Assembly (NCBI RefSeq): GCF_023630705.1
Contig: NZ_JALQEM010000041.1
Coordinates: 372,001-436,000, forward strand
DNA length: 64,000 nucleotides
DNA from: Caballeronia sp. GAFFF1
GTDB lineage: Bacteria > Pseudomonadota > Gammaproteobacteria > Burkholderiales > Burkholderiaceae
Direction of reading: 5' to 3'
A program made the translations under genes and the position numbers. Below, piece after piece: positions 9,055 through 17,558 of this stretch. How positions within the stretch are numbered: the first letter of the stretch is position 1; every line of letters begins with the position of its first letter. The notes below the pieces were generated by a model. That model ran no database searches. It was not told the origin of the DNA and was given only the letters and a program-made list of their open reading frames with translations.

Positions 9055-9432
9055 GTCTCCTTCCTCCTGGCAATTGAATCGCTCTCGTGAACGGCTTTCT
9101 CGTGCCGCGTCGTGCGGTGCGTTTTTTTGCGTCCGCGTAAGAATCGTTGACGGCGGCGCGATGGAAGTCAAGCGGGGCGTGTACCAACGCGTGGGATGGC
9201 AATCAATTCAATAAGACTTACTGCGCCAGCAGGAATAAAAGTGAGTTGCGAAGGTAGGCTTTACCTCGTCGATGAACGGCTCATCGGCCCGAGTTCGATT
9301 TGATTTGACATGTGCGATAGCGGAAGGCCGCATCCGTGCCTTCTTTTCGCATGAGTTGGCCGATTAGCCGGATGATTCATCAGTCGCCATGCAAGGCGAG
9401 CGATTAGCACGCTTCTTGGCCGTGCTCAAAGA
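9055..9432. other. Promoter region of the tannase-family gene
   Basis: Non-coding stretch between the start of the tannase-family gene and the terminator of the H-NS gene. It is visibly AT-richer than its surroundings (for example around 9200-9370), as is common for promoters silenced by H-NS-type proteins. No specific binding site is recognised. Confidence 0.45.
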
Positions 9433-9466
9433 AGCGCCGGAGTCATTGACATGACGAACCGGCGCT
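9433..9466 (-). terminator. Hairpin terminator for the H-NS family gene
   Basis: Eight-bp stem AGCGCCGG (9433-9440) with CCGGCGCT (9459-9466), enclosing a smaller GTCAT/ATGAC stem. It lies directly after the H-NS gene stop, and on the minus strand it is followed by TCTTTG, a weak U-rich tail. Confidence 0.55.
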
Positions 9467-9474
9467 CGCGTGAC

Positions 9475-10185
9475 TTAACTCGCCTCGGCTGCGTTTGCGC
9501 TGCCATTTTGCGCAGCCTCGGATACCGAAGCGCGCTTGACGGAAGCCTTCTTTGCAGCCTTCTTCGTCGCCGTTTTCCTCGTCGCGGCCTGCGTTTTCTT
9601 TGCGACCTTCTTCGTGGCCGCCTTTTTGGTTGCCTCCTTCTTGGTTGCCGTCTTTTTGCCGGACGCGCCGTTCGCCGCTGCGGCATCGATCAGAAACTTG
9701 GTTCTGTCTTTCGCGGAGGCGAGCCACGCCGGTGCCTTGCCTCGGCCACTCCATTCCGCGCCTGTCTTCGGATCGCGATACTTCGGCGGCTGCGGGCCGC
9801 GTACATAATTGCCGAGTTGCTTGGCCGGTTTCGCATCGGCGGCTGAGGCCGTGCTTGCGCCGCCGTCGATGAGAAACCTGTTGCGGTTCTTGGCATTTGC
9901 AATCCAGCCCGGCGCGCGGCCGTGACCGCTCCACGTCGCGCCGCTCTTCGGATCGCGATATTTCGCATTCGACGCGCCGCCTTTCTGCAACCCCGCGCTT
10001 GCGCCGCGTTTCGCGCCAGTGTCTTTGCCGGCCGCGTGCGCACGCAAGTCGTCGACAGTCAAACCATATTCGTCCATCAACGAATGAATTCGGGCGATGA
10101 CACCCGCCGACTGTTTCTTTGCTATTGCTTCGGCTTGCGCCTGTAGCTTGGCTATCTTCGTCTGAATGTCTTTGAGCGTTGCCAT
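9475..10185 (-). CDS. H-NS family nucleoid protein with two DNA-binding domains and a histone-H1-like tail
   Basis: A 236-residue nucleoid-associated protein. Residues 3-45 form the coiled-coil dimerisation region (KDIQTKIAKLQAQAEAI...). The usual H-NS C-terminal domain then appears twice, at residues 76-107 and 136-167, each with YRDP...TWSG/EWSG and an HGRAP or RGKAP hook followed by RFLID/KFLID. Residues 177-220 are a lysine/alanine tail (KKTATKKEATKKAA...) like histone H1. ATG 10185 is used because AGGGGAAT precedes it; the longer frame has no site. Ordinary Burkholderia H-NS proteins are about 100 residues with one domain. Single transcription unit; likely a xenogeneic silencer or DNA-bridging protein. 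Confidence 0.92.
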   Translation of the reverse strand: MATLKDIQTKIAKLQAQAEAIAKKQSAGVIARIHSLMDEYGLTVDDLRAHAAGKDTGAKRGASAGLQKGGASNAKYRDPKSGATWSGHGRAPGWIANAKNRNRFLIDGGASTASAADAKPAKQLGNYVRGPQPPKYRDPKTGAEWSGRGKAPAWLASAKDRTKFLIDAAAANGASGKKTATKKEATKKAATKKVAKKTQAATRKTATKKAAKKASVKRASVSEAAQNGSANAAEAS

Positions 10186-10332
10186 AGGATTCCCCTTTTC
10201 GATTGCAATGCCCGCACTATGCCATATGCGTCGCCCGCGAAACACATTCATCGCGTGACACAATGGCCGACATCGATCGAAGCAAACGCATTTTGACGAT
10301 TTTTCGGCGCGCGCGAAGCCGCTAATTGCACG

Positions 10333-10734
10333 CTATCCGAAAATACGCGCCCAAATCTTACGAATGCGGCGAGCGCGGTCCTCAAATAGAAATGAAGCGA
10401 TGAACGCGAAGATTCCTGATACCACGCCAGTCAGAAAATGTTCGACGTACGGATTGGAGTAATGACTTGCGTGTGAATACGCATCGCCTAATGCAGTCAG
10501 CAAGCCCACCAGCAATGCATTGCCGTATCGGTTTTCATAGAGTTTCGTCGCCGGCGTGAAAGTGAGGAGCACCGCGAGAAGTCCCGTCAGAAGTCCGGTT
10601 TTGAATGCGATAGTCCAGTGCGCGAGACTCATGACGTTGCTCCAGCTACCCGGCATGCAGGTCATGCATGCACTTGTCGGTTGCCAGAAACGCTGCACGA
10701 ACAATCGGACGCGACGTTTCCACTCGGTTGACAT
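10333..10734 (-). CDS. Small hypothetical membrane protein
   Basis: A 133-residue protein I cannot assign to a named family. After a basic N-terminus (MSTEWKRRVRLFVQRFW) there are about three hydrophobic segments, around AFKTGLLTGLLAVLLTF, ALLVGLLTALGD and FLTGVVSGIFAFIASFLF, and a basic tail (RARRIRKIWARIFG). The topology suggests an inner-membrane protein with both charged ends in the cytoplasm. Start ATG 10734 is picked by position relative to the hydrophobic core; the ribosome site is weak. Stand-alone gene between the H-NS gene and an SDR gene. Confidence 0.7.
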   Translation of the reverse strand: MSTEWKRRVRLFVQRFWQPTSACMTCMPGSWSNVMSLAHWTIAFKTGLLTGLLAVLLTFTPATKLYENRYGNALLVGLLTALGDAYSHASHYSNPYVEHFLTGVVSGIFAFIASFLFEDRARRIRKIWARIFG

Positions 10735-10812
10735 GATCGTTGCCCTCGGCAATCGCGACGCCGGATAACTCACGTTACGACGACGAGCGGCTATGTGCAA
10801 TCCCTGTCTTGG

Positions 10813-11808
10813 TTACGCCTCTTGTTCGAAGTCATTCGCTTCGAGTGACTCAAGACAACCCAGTCCAACGAGCGTCGCTTCGATTGCATCGTCGAGCGGC
10901 GTATGCGGCTCATGACCGAGCACATCGAGAAGCCGTGTGTTGATCATGCGCACCGGCGTTCGCCATAGATAACGCATTTCGCGCATCTCGCGAAAAGTCA
11001 CGTTGAATGGCGATGCAAGCGCCAGCAGCCACCACGGAAAGGCGCCTATCGCAGGCGCTCGCCCGCTCTGCCGCGCTACCACGCGTTGAATGGCCGCGGC
11101 GAATTGTGTGCCGTCTTCGTCCCAATGGCCGCTCATATGAAAGCGCGCGAAACCATCCAGCGTATTGCGGCGCTCAAGCAGTTCGACCATGGTGCGTGCC
11201 ACGTCCGGTAGATACGACCACGCGTGTCCGACACCTGCCGTCCCCGGATAGACGATCTTTTCGACCGGCTTTCCCGGCTTGACGAGCCCTTGCGAGAACC
11301 AGTTGTTGCCCGCTTTCGGCCCGAAGAAATCGCCCGCGCGCACGATCAACGTCTGCACGCCGTCGCGGCTTGCATGTTCGAGCCGCGCTTCCATCTCCAC
11401 GCGAATTGCGCCTTTCTTCGTGACCGGATGCTGCGGCGCATCCTCGACGATAGCGGGAAACGCGTCCGGTCCGAAGTTGTACACCGTGCCGGGCAGCACG
11501 ATCGTCGCGCGCTCGGTTTTCGCTGCCGCAATCGTGTTGTCGAGCATCGGCAGCACGAGATCGGCCCAGCGCCGATAGCCCGGCGGATTCACCGCGTGCA
11601 CGATGACCGTCGCCCCCTTCGCCGCGCGTGTCACGTCCGCGCGATTCATCGCATCGCCGTGAATCCATTCGATGCCGTCCGTCTGCTCGCTCGCCGCAGC
11701 GGAACGCCGCAGGCCGCGCACGCGCCAGCCTCCATCGCGCAACTGCCGCGCAACCTCGCCGCCGATGCCGCCGGTTGCGCCGAGCACCAAAGCCGTTTCC
11801 CGAGTCAT
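10813..11808 (-). CDS. NAD(P)-dependent epimerase/dehydratase (SDR) family protein
   Basis: A 331-residue extended short-chain dehydrogenase-like protein. The dinucleotide-binding motif GATGGIGG is at about residues 9-16. In place of the canonical YxxxK the central region has GTVYNFGPDAFP, so the catalytic pair may be degenerate, as in NmrA-like or atypical SDRs. ATG 11808 has AAGGAG upstream. It diverges from a LysR gene with 93 bp between, the usual arrangement for a regulator controlling its neighbour. Substrate unknown. Confidence 0.85.
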   Translation of the reverse strand: MTRETALVLGATGGIGGEVARQLRDGGWRVRGLRRSAAASEQTDGIEWIHGDAMNRADVTRAAKGATVIVHAVNPPGYRRWADLVLPMLDNTIAAAKTERATIVLPGTVYNFGPDAFPAIVEDAPQHPVTKKGAIRVEMEARLEHASRDGVQTLIVRAGDFFGPKAGNNWFSQGLVKPGKPVEKIVYPGTAGVGHAWSYLPDVARTMVELLERRNTLDGFARFHMSGHWDEDGTQFAAAIQRVVARQSGRAPAIGAFPWWLLALASPFNVTFREMREMRYLWRTPVRMINTRLLDVLGHEPHTPLDDAIEATLVGLGCLESLEANDFEQEA

Positions 11809-11901
11809 GACACGCTCCTTGTTATGTCGATTGGATGATTCTGCGCGAGACACGGCTGCAATAGAATTGCCGAACCACGTAGAGCGGATATACAAATTTG
11901 C

Positions 11902-12795
11902 ATGGCAGACAACATAGGCTGGGAACTCTATCGCACGCTGTTAGCGGTGCTTCAGGAAGGATCGCTGTCGGCGGCGGCGCGCGCGTTGGGCATCACGCAG
12001 CCGACCGCTGGCCGTCACATCGAGGCGCTCGAACGGGCGTTGAACGTGAGCCTCTTCACGCGTTCGCAAACCGGCTTGCAGCCGACCGACGTCGCGCTCA
12101 ATCTGCGCGCTCATGCGGAGGCGATGCAGAGCACGGCTCTATCGCTGGAACGCGCGGCCAGCGGTCACGGCAATGGCGACGACGTGCGGGGCGTGGTGCG
12201 CGTATCGGCGAGCGATGTGGTCGGCGTCGAAGTGCTGCCGCCCATCATCGCCGCGCTGCGGCAACACCATCCGCAGCTGGTCGTGGAACTGGTGCTGTCC
12301 AATCGCGTGCAGGACCTGCTCAGGCGCGAAGCCGATATCGCCGTGCGCATGGTGCGGCCGAAGCAGACGCAACTCGTCGCGCGGCGTGTCGGCAACATCG
12401 AACTCGGGCTGCATGCGCATCGCGACTATCTCGCGATGCATGGCACGCCCAGGAACGCGGCGGCGCTGTGGAAACACGCGATCATCGGCTACGATCAATG
12501 GACGGCCTTCGTCCGCGAGGCGAGTAAGGCTTTTCCCGGCTACTCGCGCGGCGCGCTCTCGCTACGCACCGACAGCGATGTCGCGCAATTCGCGCTGATC
12601 CGCGCGGGCGCGGGCATCGGCGTGTGTCAGGTGCCGCTCGCCCGCCGCGACGCGTCGCTCGTCCGCGTGCTGCCCAAGCTCGTCGCGCTGCAACTGGAAA
12701 CGTGGGTCACCATGCACGAGGACCTGCGCGCGTCGCCGCCTTGCCGCGCGACCTTCGATGCGCTCGTGCAAGGGCTTCTGAACTATGTACGGTGA
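11902..12795 (+). CDS. LysR family transcriptional regulator
   Basis: A 297-residue LysR protein. The winged helix-turn-helix spans residues 1-65 (LQEGSLSAAARALGITQPTAGRHIEALER), followed by a periplasmic-binding-protein-like effector domain from about residue 90. It is divergent from the SDR gene ending at 10813, so control of that gene is the simplest reading. No good ribosome site is visible before ATG 11902. Confidence 0.9.
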   Translation: MADNIGWELYRTLLAVLQEGSLSAAARALGITQPTAGRHIEALERALNVSLFTRSQTGLQPTDVALNLRAHAEAMQSTALSLERAASGHGNGDDVRGVVRVSASDVVGVEVLPPIIAALRQHHPQLVVELVLSNRVQDLLRREADIAVRMVRPKQTQLVARRVGNIELGLHAHRDYLAMHGTPRNAAALWKHAIIGYDQWTAFVREASKAFPGYSRGALSLRTDSDVAQFALIRAGAGIGVCQVPLARRDASLVRVLPKLVALQLETWVTMHEDLRASPPCRATFDALVQGLLNYVR

Positions 12796-12885
12796 GGCAG
12801 CCACGCTTCAGGCGCGCGTGAAACGACTCGGCGCGAGCCGGTGAGACAATGGTTCGCATTGAGCGTCAACTATCGGGAGCACATC

Positions 12886-13710
12886 ATGTCACGCTGCGTC
12901 GCAAAGAAACGCGCGGCCTTTCGCGCATTGCATGAGTCGGGTTGCTTCATCTTGCCCAACCCTTGGGACGCGGGCAGCGCGCGTTATCTCGCGAGCCTCG
13001 GCTTTCAGGCGCTCGCGACCACGAGTTCCGGGTTTGCCTGGTCCACCGGGCACGCCGACAATCACGTCACGCGCGATCTCGTCCTCGGGCATTTGCGCAC
13101 GATGGTGGACGCCACCGATCTTCCCGTGAACGCCGACTTCGAGAACGGCTTCGGTGCGACGCCGGCCGATGTTGCCGCAAGCGTCGAGCTGGCGGTCGCG
13201 ACCGGCGTGGCCGGGTTGTCGATCGAAGATTCCACCGGCGACGCGTCCGCGCCGCTCTTTCCGCTCGACGTCGCCGTCGCGCGCCTGCAAGCGGCGCGCC
13301 GCGCCATCGATGCGAATGGCGGCGACACGCTCTTGGTCGGCCGCGCGGAGAATTTCTTTGCCGGAACGCCCGATCTAAGCGACACGCTCGCGCGCCTCAC
13401 GGCCTACGCGGCGGCGGGCGCCGACTGCCTCTACGCGCCCGGCATTCACACTCGCGAGCAGATCGAGGCCGTGGTCGCCGCCGTCGCGCCCAAGCCCGTC
13501 AACGTGCTGATCGGCGGACCGTCGGCCTTCACGTTGAGCGATCTCGCCGCGCTCGGCGTGCGGCGCGTGAGCGTCGGCGGCGGACTGGCACGGGCCGCAT
13601 GGGGCGGTTTCATGCGCGCGGCCGCGACGCTTGCCGACGGACGCTTCGACGGTTTCGAGGGCGCGGCATCCGGCGCCCAACTCAACGCGCTGTTTTCGGG
13701 CAACGCGTGA
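12886..13710 (+). CDS. Isocitrate lyase / phosphoenolpyruvate mutase family protein
   Basis: A 274-residue TIM-barrel enzyme of the PEP mutase/isocitrate lyase superfamily, close to the oxaloacetate decarboxylase / carboxy-PEP phosphonomutase-like group. Visible signatures are FILPNPWDAGSARYL, the substrate loop around TTSSGFAWSTG, the metal-binding NADFENGFG and LSIEDST. The isocitrate lyase catalytic KKCGH is absent, so it is not a true isocitrate lyase. ATG 12886 has CGGGAG upstream. The RidA gene follows 17 bp later, suggesting an operon making or detoxifying a keto- or imino-acid product. Confidence 0.87.
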   Translation: MSRCVAKKRAAFRALHESGCFILPNPWDAGSARYLASLGFQALATTSSGFAWSTGHADNHVTRDLVLGHLRTMVDATDLPVNADFENGFGATPADVAASVELAVATGVAGLSIEDSTGDASAPLFPLDVAVARLQAARRAIDANGGDTLLVGRAENFFAGTPDLSDTLARLTAYAAAGADCLYAPGIHTREQIEAVVAAVAPKPVNVLIGGPSAFTLSDLAALGVRRVSVGGGLARAAWGGFMRAAATLADGRFDGFEGAASGAQLNALFSGNA

Positions 13711-13727
13711 CTTCGAAGGAGCCCGTC

Positions 13728-14126
13728 ATGGCTCGTGAAATCATTCGCGTGGAACCGCTTTCCAGTTGGCTCGAACGCAGGAAGGCGCCAGTATCGGTTG
13801 TCACGCGTCATCGCGACACAGTGTTTGTCTCGGGTCTTCCGCCCTTCGATCCCGAAACCGGCGACGTGCTCGATGCGCCTATCGAGCAGCAGACGCAACG
13901 CGTGCTGGAGCAACTGAAGCTGTGCGTGGAGACGGCGGGATCGTCGCTCGATCAGGTGTTGAAGTGCAATGTCTACTGCACGTCGGTAGAGCTGTTTTCC
14001 GTCGTGAACGAGATTTATACGCGCTTCTTCGGGCATGCGCCGCCAGCGCGCATTTTCGTGAACGTGCCTGCGTGGCCGGGACGCTTCGACATCGAGATCG
14101 ACTGCGTGGCGGCGGTGTCACGGTAG
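13728..14126 (+). CDS. RidA family protein (enamine/imine deaminase)
   Basis: A 132-residue protein of the RidA/YjgF/UK114 family, small cytosolic trimers that hydrolyse reactive enamines and imines to keto acids. The family core is clear: TVFVSGLPPFDPETG near the N-terminus, and near the C-terminus PPARIFVNVPAWPGRFDIEIDCVA with the conserved arginine that binds the carboxylate. A GAAGGAG site precedes ATG 13728. It is co-directional with the PEP-mutase-family gene just upstream. Confidence 0.9.
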   Translation: MAREIIRVEPLSSWLERRKAPVSVVTRHRDTVFVSGLPPFDPETGDVLDAPIEQQTQRVLEQLKLCVETAGSSLDQVLKCNVYCTSVELFSVVNEIYTRFFGHAPPARIFVNVPAWPGRFDIEIDCVAAVSR

Positions 14127-14142
14127 GCCAGCGAAAGCCGCA

Positions 14143-15270
14143 TCATTCCGGCGTCTGCGCGCCGCGCCATACGCGGCACTGCTGGCGCACCACTTCGTGC
14201 AGCGAATCGTGCGCGCCGTAGATGCGGCGCAGCCACATCGCATCGGTCATTCCCTGGGTCACGGTGCGCCTGATTGCGTCGAGCGCTTCATCAGCGGCGA
14301 GAGCGCGGGCGTGCGGCGCGATGGCGTCGAGCGTGGCGAGAATGTCTTCGCCAATCGGGCGGCGCATCCCTGTCTCCGGATTGACGCATACGCCGTCCAG
14401 TCCGAAGCGGCACGCCATGAACCGGTTCGCCCGATAGACTTCGTAGTCGCGCTCGGTCAGGCGCAAAGGCAGATCGGTCAGCAGATAGCGCGCGAGCGAC
14501 TGAATATACGCGGCAATGGCCGCGGCCCATTCGACGCGCAGCGGCGTATCCATCACGCGCACTTCGATGGTCCCGTATCCCGGACTCGGGCGAATGTCCC
14601 AATAGAAGTCTTTCAGGCTTTTGACGAGACCCGTGTGCGTCATGCGTTCGAAGTACGCTTCGAACTCACTCCATTTCGTCACGAAAGGCGCTTGCCCCGA
14701 CAAAGGAAACGGCGCGACCGAATTCAGGCGGGCGCATTGAAACTGCGTGTCGCTGCCCTGCACGAACGGAGAAGACGCGGCGAGCGCAATGAAATGCGGC
14801 ACGTAACGCGAAAGCGAATGCAACAAAACGAGTGCCGAGTCGGAGTCCGCGCAGCCGACATGCACGTGCTGGCCGAAGATAGTGAATTGCTGATAGAGCG
14901 CGCCATAAAGCCCCATCAGATATTCCGAGCGCTCGCGTCCGTCGGAACGCTGGTCGTACCAGTTCTGGAAAAAATTCGTTCCACCGCCGCACACGCCGAC
15001 ATTGAGAAAGTCGCCTGCCCGAACGAGCGTATCGCGAAGCACCTGCAATTCGCCTCTGGCCTGATCGAAGCTCTTGCAGATGCCCGTCGACAACTCGATC
15101 ATCCCTTCGGTTGTCTCCGGATTGATCGCGCCCTCGAAATGCTCTTCTCTCACGCGATTCAGGAGTTCCGTCGTCGCCTTCGTCAGGTTGTAGTCGTGTG
15201 TATTCACGACCTGAACTTCCAGTTCGACTCCGATCGTGAACGGCTCTGACGACGCAAATGGCTGGAGCAT
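14143..15270 (-). CDS. YbdK-type glutamate-cysteine ligase-like carboxylate-amine ligase
   Basis: A 375-residue enzyme of the GCS2/YbdK family, ATP-grasp-like ligases with weak glutamate-cysteine ligase activity. The hallmark FTIGVELEVQVVN begins near residue 11. Other conserved stretches are NPETTEGMIELSTG, FTIFGQHVHVGC and IEVRVMDTPL, all in the expected order and spacing. ATG 15270 is chosen because family members start about ten residues before FxxGVELE; in-frame starts upstream would add 15-35 residues without support. Convergent with the RidA gene, 16 bp apart. Confidence 0.92.
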   Translation of the reverse strand: MLQPFASSEPFTIGVELEVQVVNTHDYNLTKATTELLNRVREEHFEGAINPETTEGMIELSTGICKSFDQARGELQVLRDTLVRAGDFLNVGVCGGGTNFFQNWYDQRSDGRERSEYLMGLYGALYQQFTIFGQHVHVGCADSDSALVLLHSLSRYVPHFIALAASSPFVQGSDTQFQCARLNSVAPFPLSGQAPFVTKWSEFEAYFERMTHTGLVKSLKDFYWDIRPSPGYGTIEVRVMDTPLRVEWAAAIAAYIQSLARYLLTDLPLRLTERDYEVYRANRFMACRFGLDGVCVNPETGMRRPIGEDILATLDAIAPHARALAADEALDAIRRTVTQGMTDAMWLRRIYGAHDSLHEVVRQQCRVWRGAQTPE

Positions 15271-15527
15271 GGAGTGTCCTGTTTCGCGGGAGACGAGACG
15301 AAGCGGCGAGTTCATTCTACGCGACGAGCGGGGCTTGACGACGAGACCGGCGTGCGCGGAGAAAGCCGCATGCAAGTCAGCACCTTCGACCTGAAGTCGA
15401 ACGATCGATCGTGATGCGCACCGCGTAGCAATAAGAAAGGCGTCGCGGTGCCAGCCTCCTCATCCGAGACGCCGTCTGTCCTATTCAGCAGGCATATTCA
15501 CTATCAAGATTCCAATGCTTTCTGAAC

Positions 15528-16013
15528 ATGCCCACTTCTATCAAGCACGCGCCCTACGACCCGCCGCACGACCCCGAAACGCTCGTTCTCACATGGATAA
15601 GACGCGCCCGCGAAGCGCAAATCCGTCACTACGCGATGGCCGACCGCCTGAGTGCCTGCGCACGACACCTGGGCCTCGCGGTCATCGCGATAACCGCGCT
15701 CACGGGCACATCGGCGTTCGTGTCGCTTGTGACGCTGGCCGTGTCGCCGGGATTGCGGGTGGTCGTCGGACTGACGAGCATGAGCGCTGCGGTGCTCGCC
15801 TCGTTGCAGACGTTTCTACGCTATAGCGAGCGCGCGGAGTTGCATCGCAAAGCCGGCGCGCGCTATGGCGCGGTGCGCCGGCGACTCGAAACCATTCACG
15901 TCGACGGTGCGCGTGAAGAAGCCATGTTCAGCATCGACGTCGTGCGCGACGAACTCGACGACATCGCGCAAAACGCGCCGCACGTGCCGCGCCGTGTCAT
16001 GGCCACGCCTTAG
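15528..16013 (+). CDS. SLATT-domain two-TM membrane protein
   Basis: A 161-residue protein with the SLATT layout: an N-terminal helix (TWIRRAREAQIRHYAMADRL), two adjacent membrane helices (about 47-70 and 75-97), and a cytosolic helix SERAELHRKAGARYGAVRRRLE followed by an acidic amphipathic stretch. SLATT domains were described as predicted pore-forming effectors coupled to SMODS nucleotide cyclases or SLOG sensors in immunity-like systems. No such partner is encoded nearby: neighbours are YbdK and a di-haem peroxidase, both on the opposite strand. The assignment rests on pattern recognition of the helix arrangement. The ribosome site is weak. Confidence 0.7.
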   Translation: MPTSIKHAPYDPPHDPETLVLTWIRRAREAQIRHYAMADRLSACARHLGLAVIAITALTGTSAFVSLVTLAVSPGLRVVVGLTSMSAAVLASLQTFLRYSERAELHRKAGARYGAVRRRLETIHVDGAREEAMFSIDVVRDELDDIAQNAPHVPRRVMATP

Positions 16014-16025
16014 CGACCGCGCTTT

Positions 16026-17438
16026 TCAAGGCTTATAACCGTCGTTCAGCGTATGAAGAAACGCGACGATATCGTGAATATCCTCTGGCGTCATCGCGGG
16101 CGTATCGCCGAACTTGCGATCGAACGGCGCGTCCTTGTCGTCCACGTTCGCGTGAAATTGCGGCGGCAGGTCGTCGTATTTGCGCACCTCGCCCTTGGCG
16201 TCCTTCGGGTAGAACTTCTGCGGCGCGGTATTGCGCTCGTTATAGAACGCCATCACGTCGTCCAGTGAACGATAGATGCCGTTATGAAAGAACGCGTGCC
16301 GCGTCGCGACGTTGCGCAGCGTGGGCGTGAGGAACATGCCGCAATACTGCGTTTGTTCGCGCAGGTCTTCGCGGAACGGCCCGCACACGCCCATGTCGTA
16401 GAACGTCGGATCGCGATTGATCGCGAGCGCCTTGTTGCGCGGCACGCCGAGCGATTCGTACTGGAAGTCGGTGAACATCGGCGGCAGACCGTCCGTGCTC
16501 GGCTTCGAGACATGGCAGCCCGCGCAATTCGCCTTGTCGGGATCGTTGAAAAGGCGCAGTCCGTGCAGTTCCGCCTGCGTCAGCCGCGCCTTGCCTTCGA
16601 GCCAGTAGTCGTATTTGCTCGTGTACGGATGAAACGCCTGCTCTTCCACCTGATAGCGGGCCACGGCGAACATTGCCTCCGATACCGCCAGATCGCCGCT
16701 AATAAAAATGCGCGCCCCGAAGAGCTTCTCGAAGTCCGCCTTGTAGGACGTACGCGCGAGCTTGTCCGCGACTTGCGCGAGGCTCGCGTTCGCCATTTCG
16801 ACCGGATTGACCATCGGTCCGCTCGCTTGCGCCTGCAAGGTATCCGCGCGGCCGTCCCAGAAGAGGCCGCCTTGCGGCACCATCGCCGGGGCGGCGGGCG
16901 CCACGCCCGCGCTTTTCTGCGCGCGCGCCGTGCCGCTCGCCTGCGCGGCGAGTTTCGCGAGATCCGGCGCTTCGTCGGCATCGCCCTGATCGGGACCGAT
17001 GCTGAATGCCGGCTGCCGGTACAGATACATGAGCGACGGCGGCGGCCGGTATCCCGGGAGCGTCAGATGCGGCCCGCCCTGCTGCACGGCGAGATCGTTC
17101 GGCGGGCCGAAGGCATGCGCCGGATCGTGGCAGGAGGCGCACGACTGCTGGCCCGACGCCGACAGAGTCGGGTCGAAGAAGATGCGCTTGCCGAGTTGCG
17201 CGACGGCGCTCAGTTGCACCGTCGGCGGACGTTGCAACACGACGGGATGCGCGTTCGCGCCGGTCAGATTTTCGACGACATCGCCGATTGCCGCGGGCAC
17301 GCGCGACGGCGCGACGACGGCATACGCGCCGAACGCGCCCGCCGCGACGATGAGCAGAGCGGCCACGCGAAGCGCGCGGCGCTTCCGGTTCGGTTCAACG
17401 CTGGAGTGGCCGAGAGCCGGATCGACGGTAGTGGACAT
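16026..17438 (-). CDS. Di-haem cytochrome c peroxidase / MauG family protein
   Basis: A 470-residue periplasmic or membrane-anchored protein. One membrane helix lies at about residues 22-43. Two haem c sites follow: CASCH (100-104) and CAGCH (305-309). The family motif GLFWDGRAD (191-199) and FLTPTLRNVATRHAFFHNG are present. A 40-residue insert (about 150-190) separates the first haem region from the GLFWDGR motif. ATG 17438 lacks a clear ribosome site, and an upstream start 16 codons earlier is possible. It lies downstream of an AcpA-type phosphoesterase on the same strand, across a strong hairpin. Confidence 0.9.
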   Translation of the reverse strand: MSTTVDPALGHSSVEPNRKRRALRVAALLIVAAGAFGAYAVVAPSRVPAAIGDVVENLTGANAHPVVLQRPPTVQLSAVAQLGKRIFFDPTLSASGQQSCASCHDPAHAFGPPNDLAVQQGGPHLTLPGYRPPPSLMYLYRQPAFSIGPDQGDADEAPDLAKLAAQASGTARAQKSAGVAPAAPAMVPQGGLFWDGRADTLQAQASGPMVNPVEMANASLAQVADKLARTSYKADFEKLFGARIFISGDLAVSEAMFAVARYQVEEQAFHPYTSKYDYWLEGKARLTQAELHGLRLFNDPDKANCAGCHVSKPSTDGLPPMFTDFQYESLGVPRNKALAINRDPTFYDMGVCGPFREDLREQTQYCGMFLTPTLRNVATRHAFFHNGIYRSLDDVMAFYNERNTAPQKFYPKDAKGEVRKYDDLPPQFHANVDDKDAPFDRKFGDTPAMTPEDIHDIVAFLHTLNDGYKP

Positions 17439-17514
17439 GGACTGATGAATACGAGAGCTTCGATGAAAACGCGTTGTCGCCGGCAAGCGGCGACAACGGA
17501 AAACGTCAAGGCAT

Positions 17515-17543
17515 GAGCACGCACGGACGCGCCGTGCGTGCTC
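17515..17543 (-). terminator. Strong hairpin between phosphoesterase and peroxidase genes
   Basis: Perfect 12-bp stem (GAGCACGCACGG at 17515-17526, complement at 17532-17543) around a five-base loop, just past the phosphoesterase stop. It lacks a clear U-run on the minus strand, so it may be a partial terminator or an mRNA-stabilising hairpin that sets expression of the following peroxidase gene. Confidence 0.6.
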
Positions 17544-17558
17544 GTGCGCATGGCGAGC

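Noticed and set aside
12886..13710. True isocitrate lyase
   Set aside because: The protein is only 274 residues and lacks the KKCGH catalytic motif, so it belongs to the PEP-mutase-like branch.
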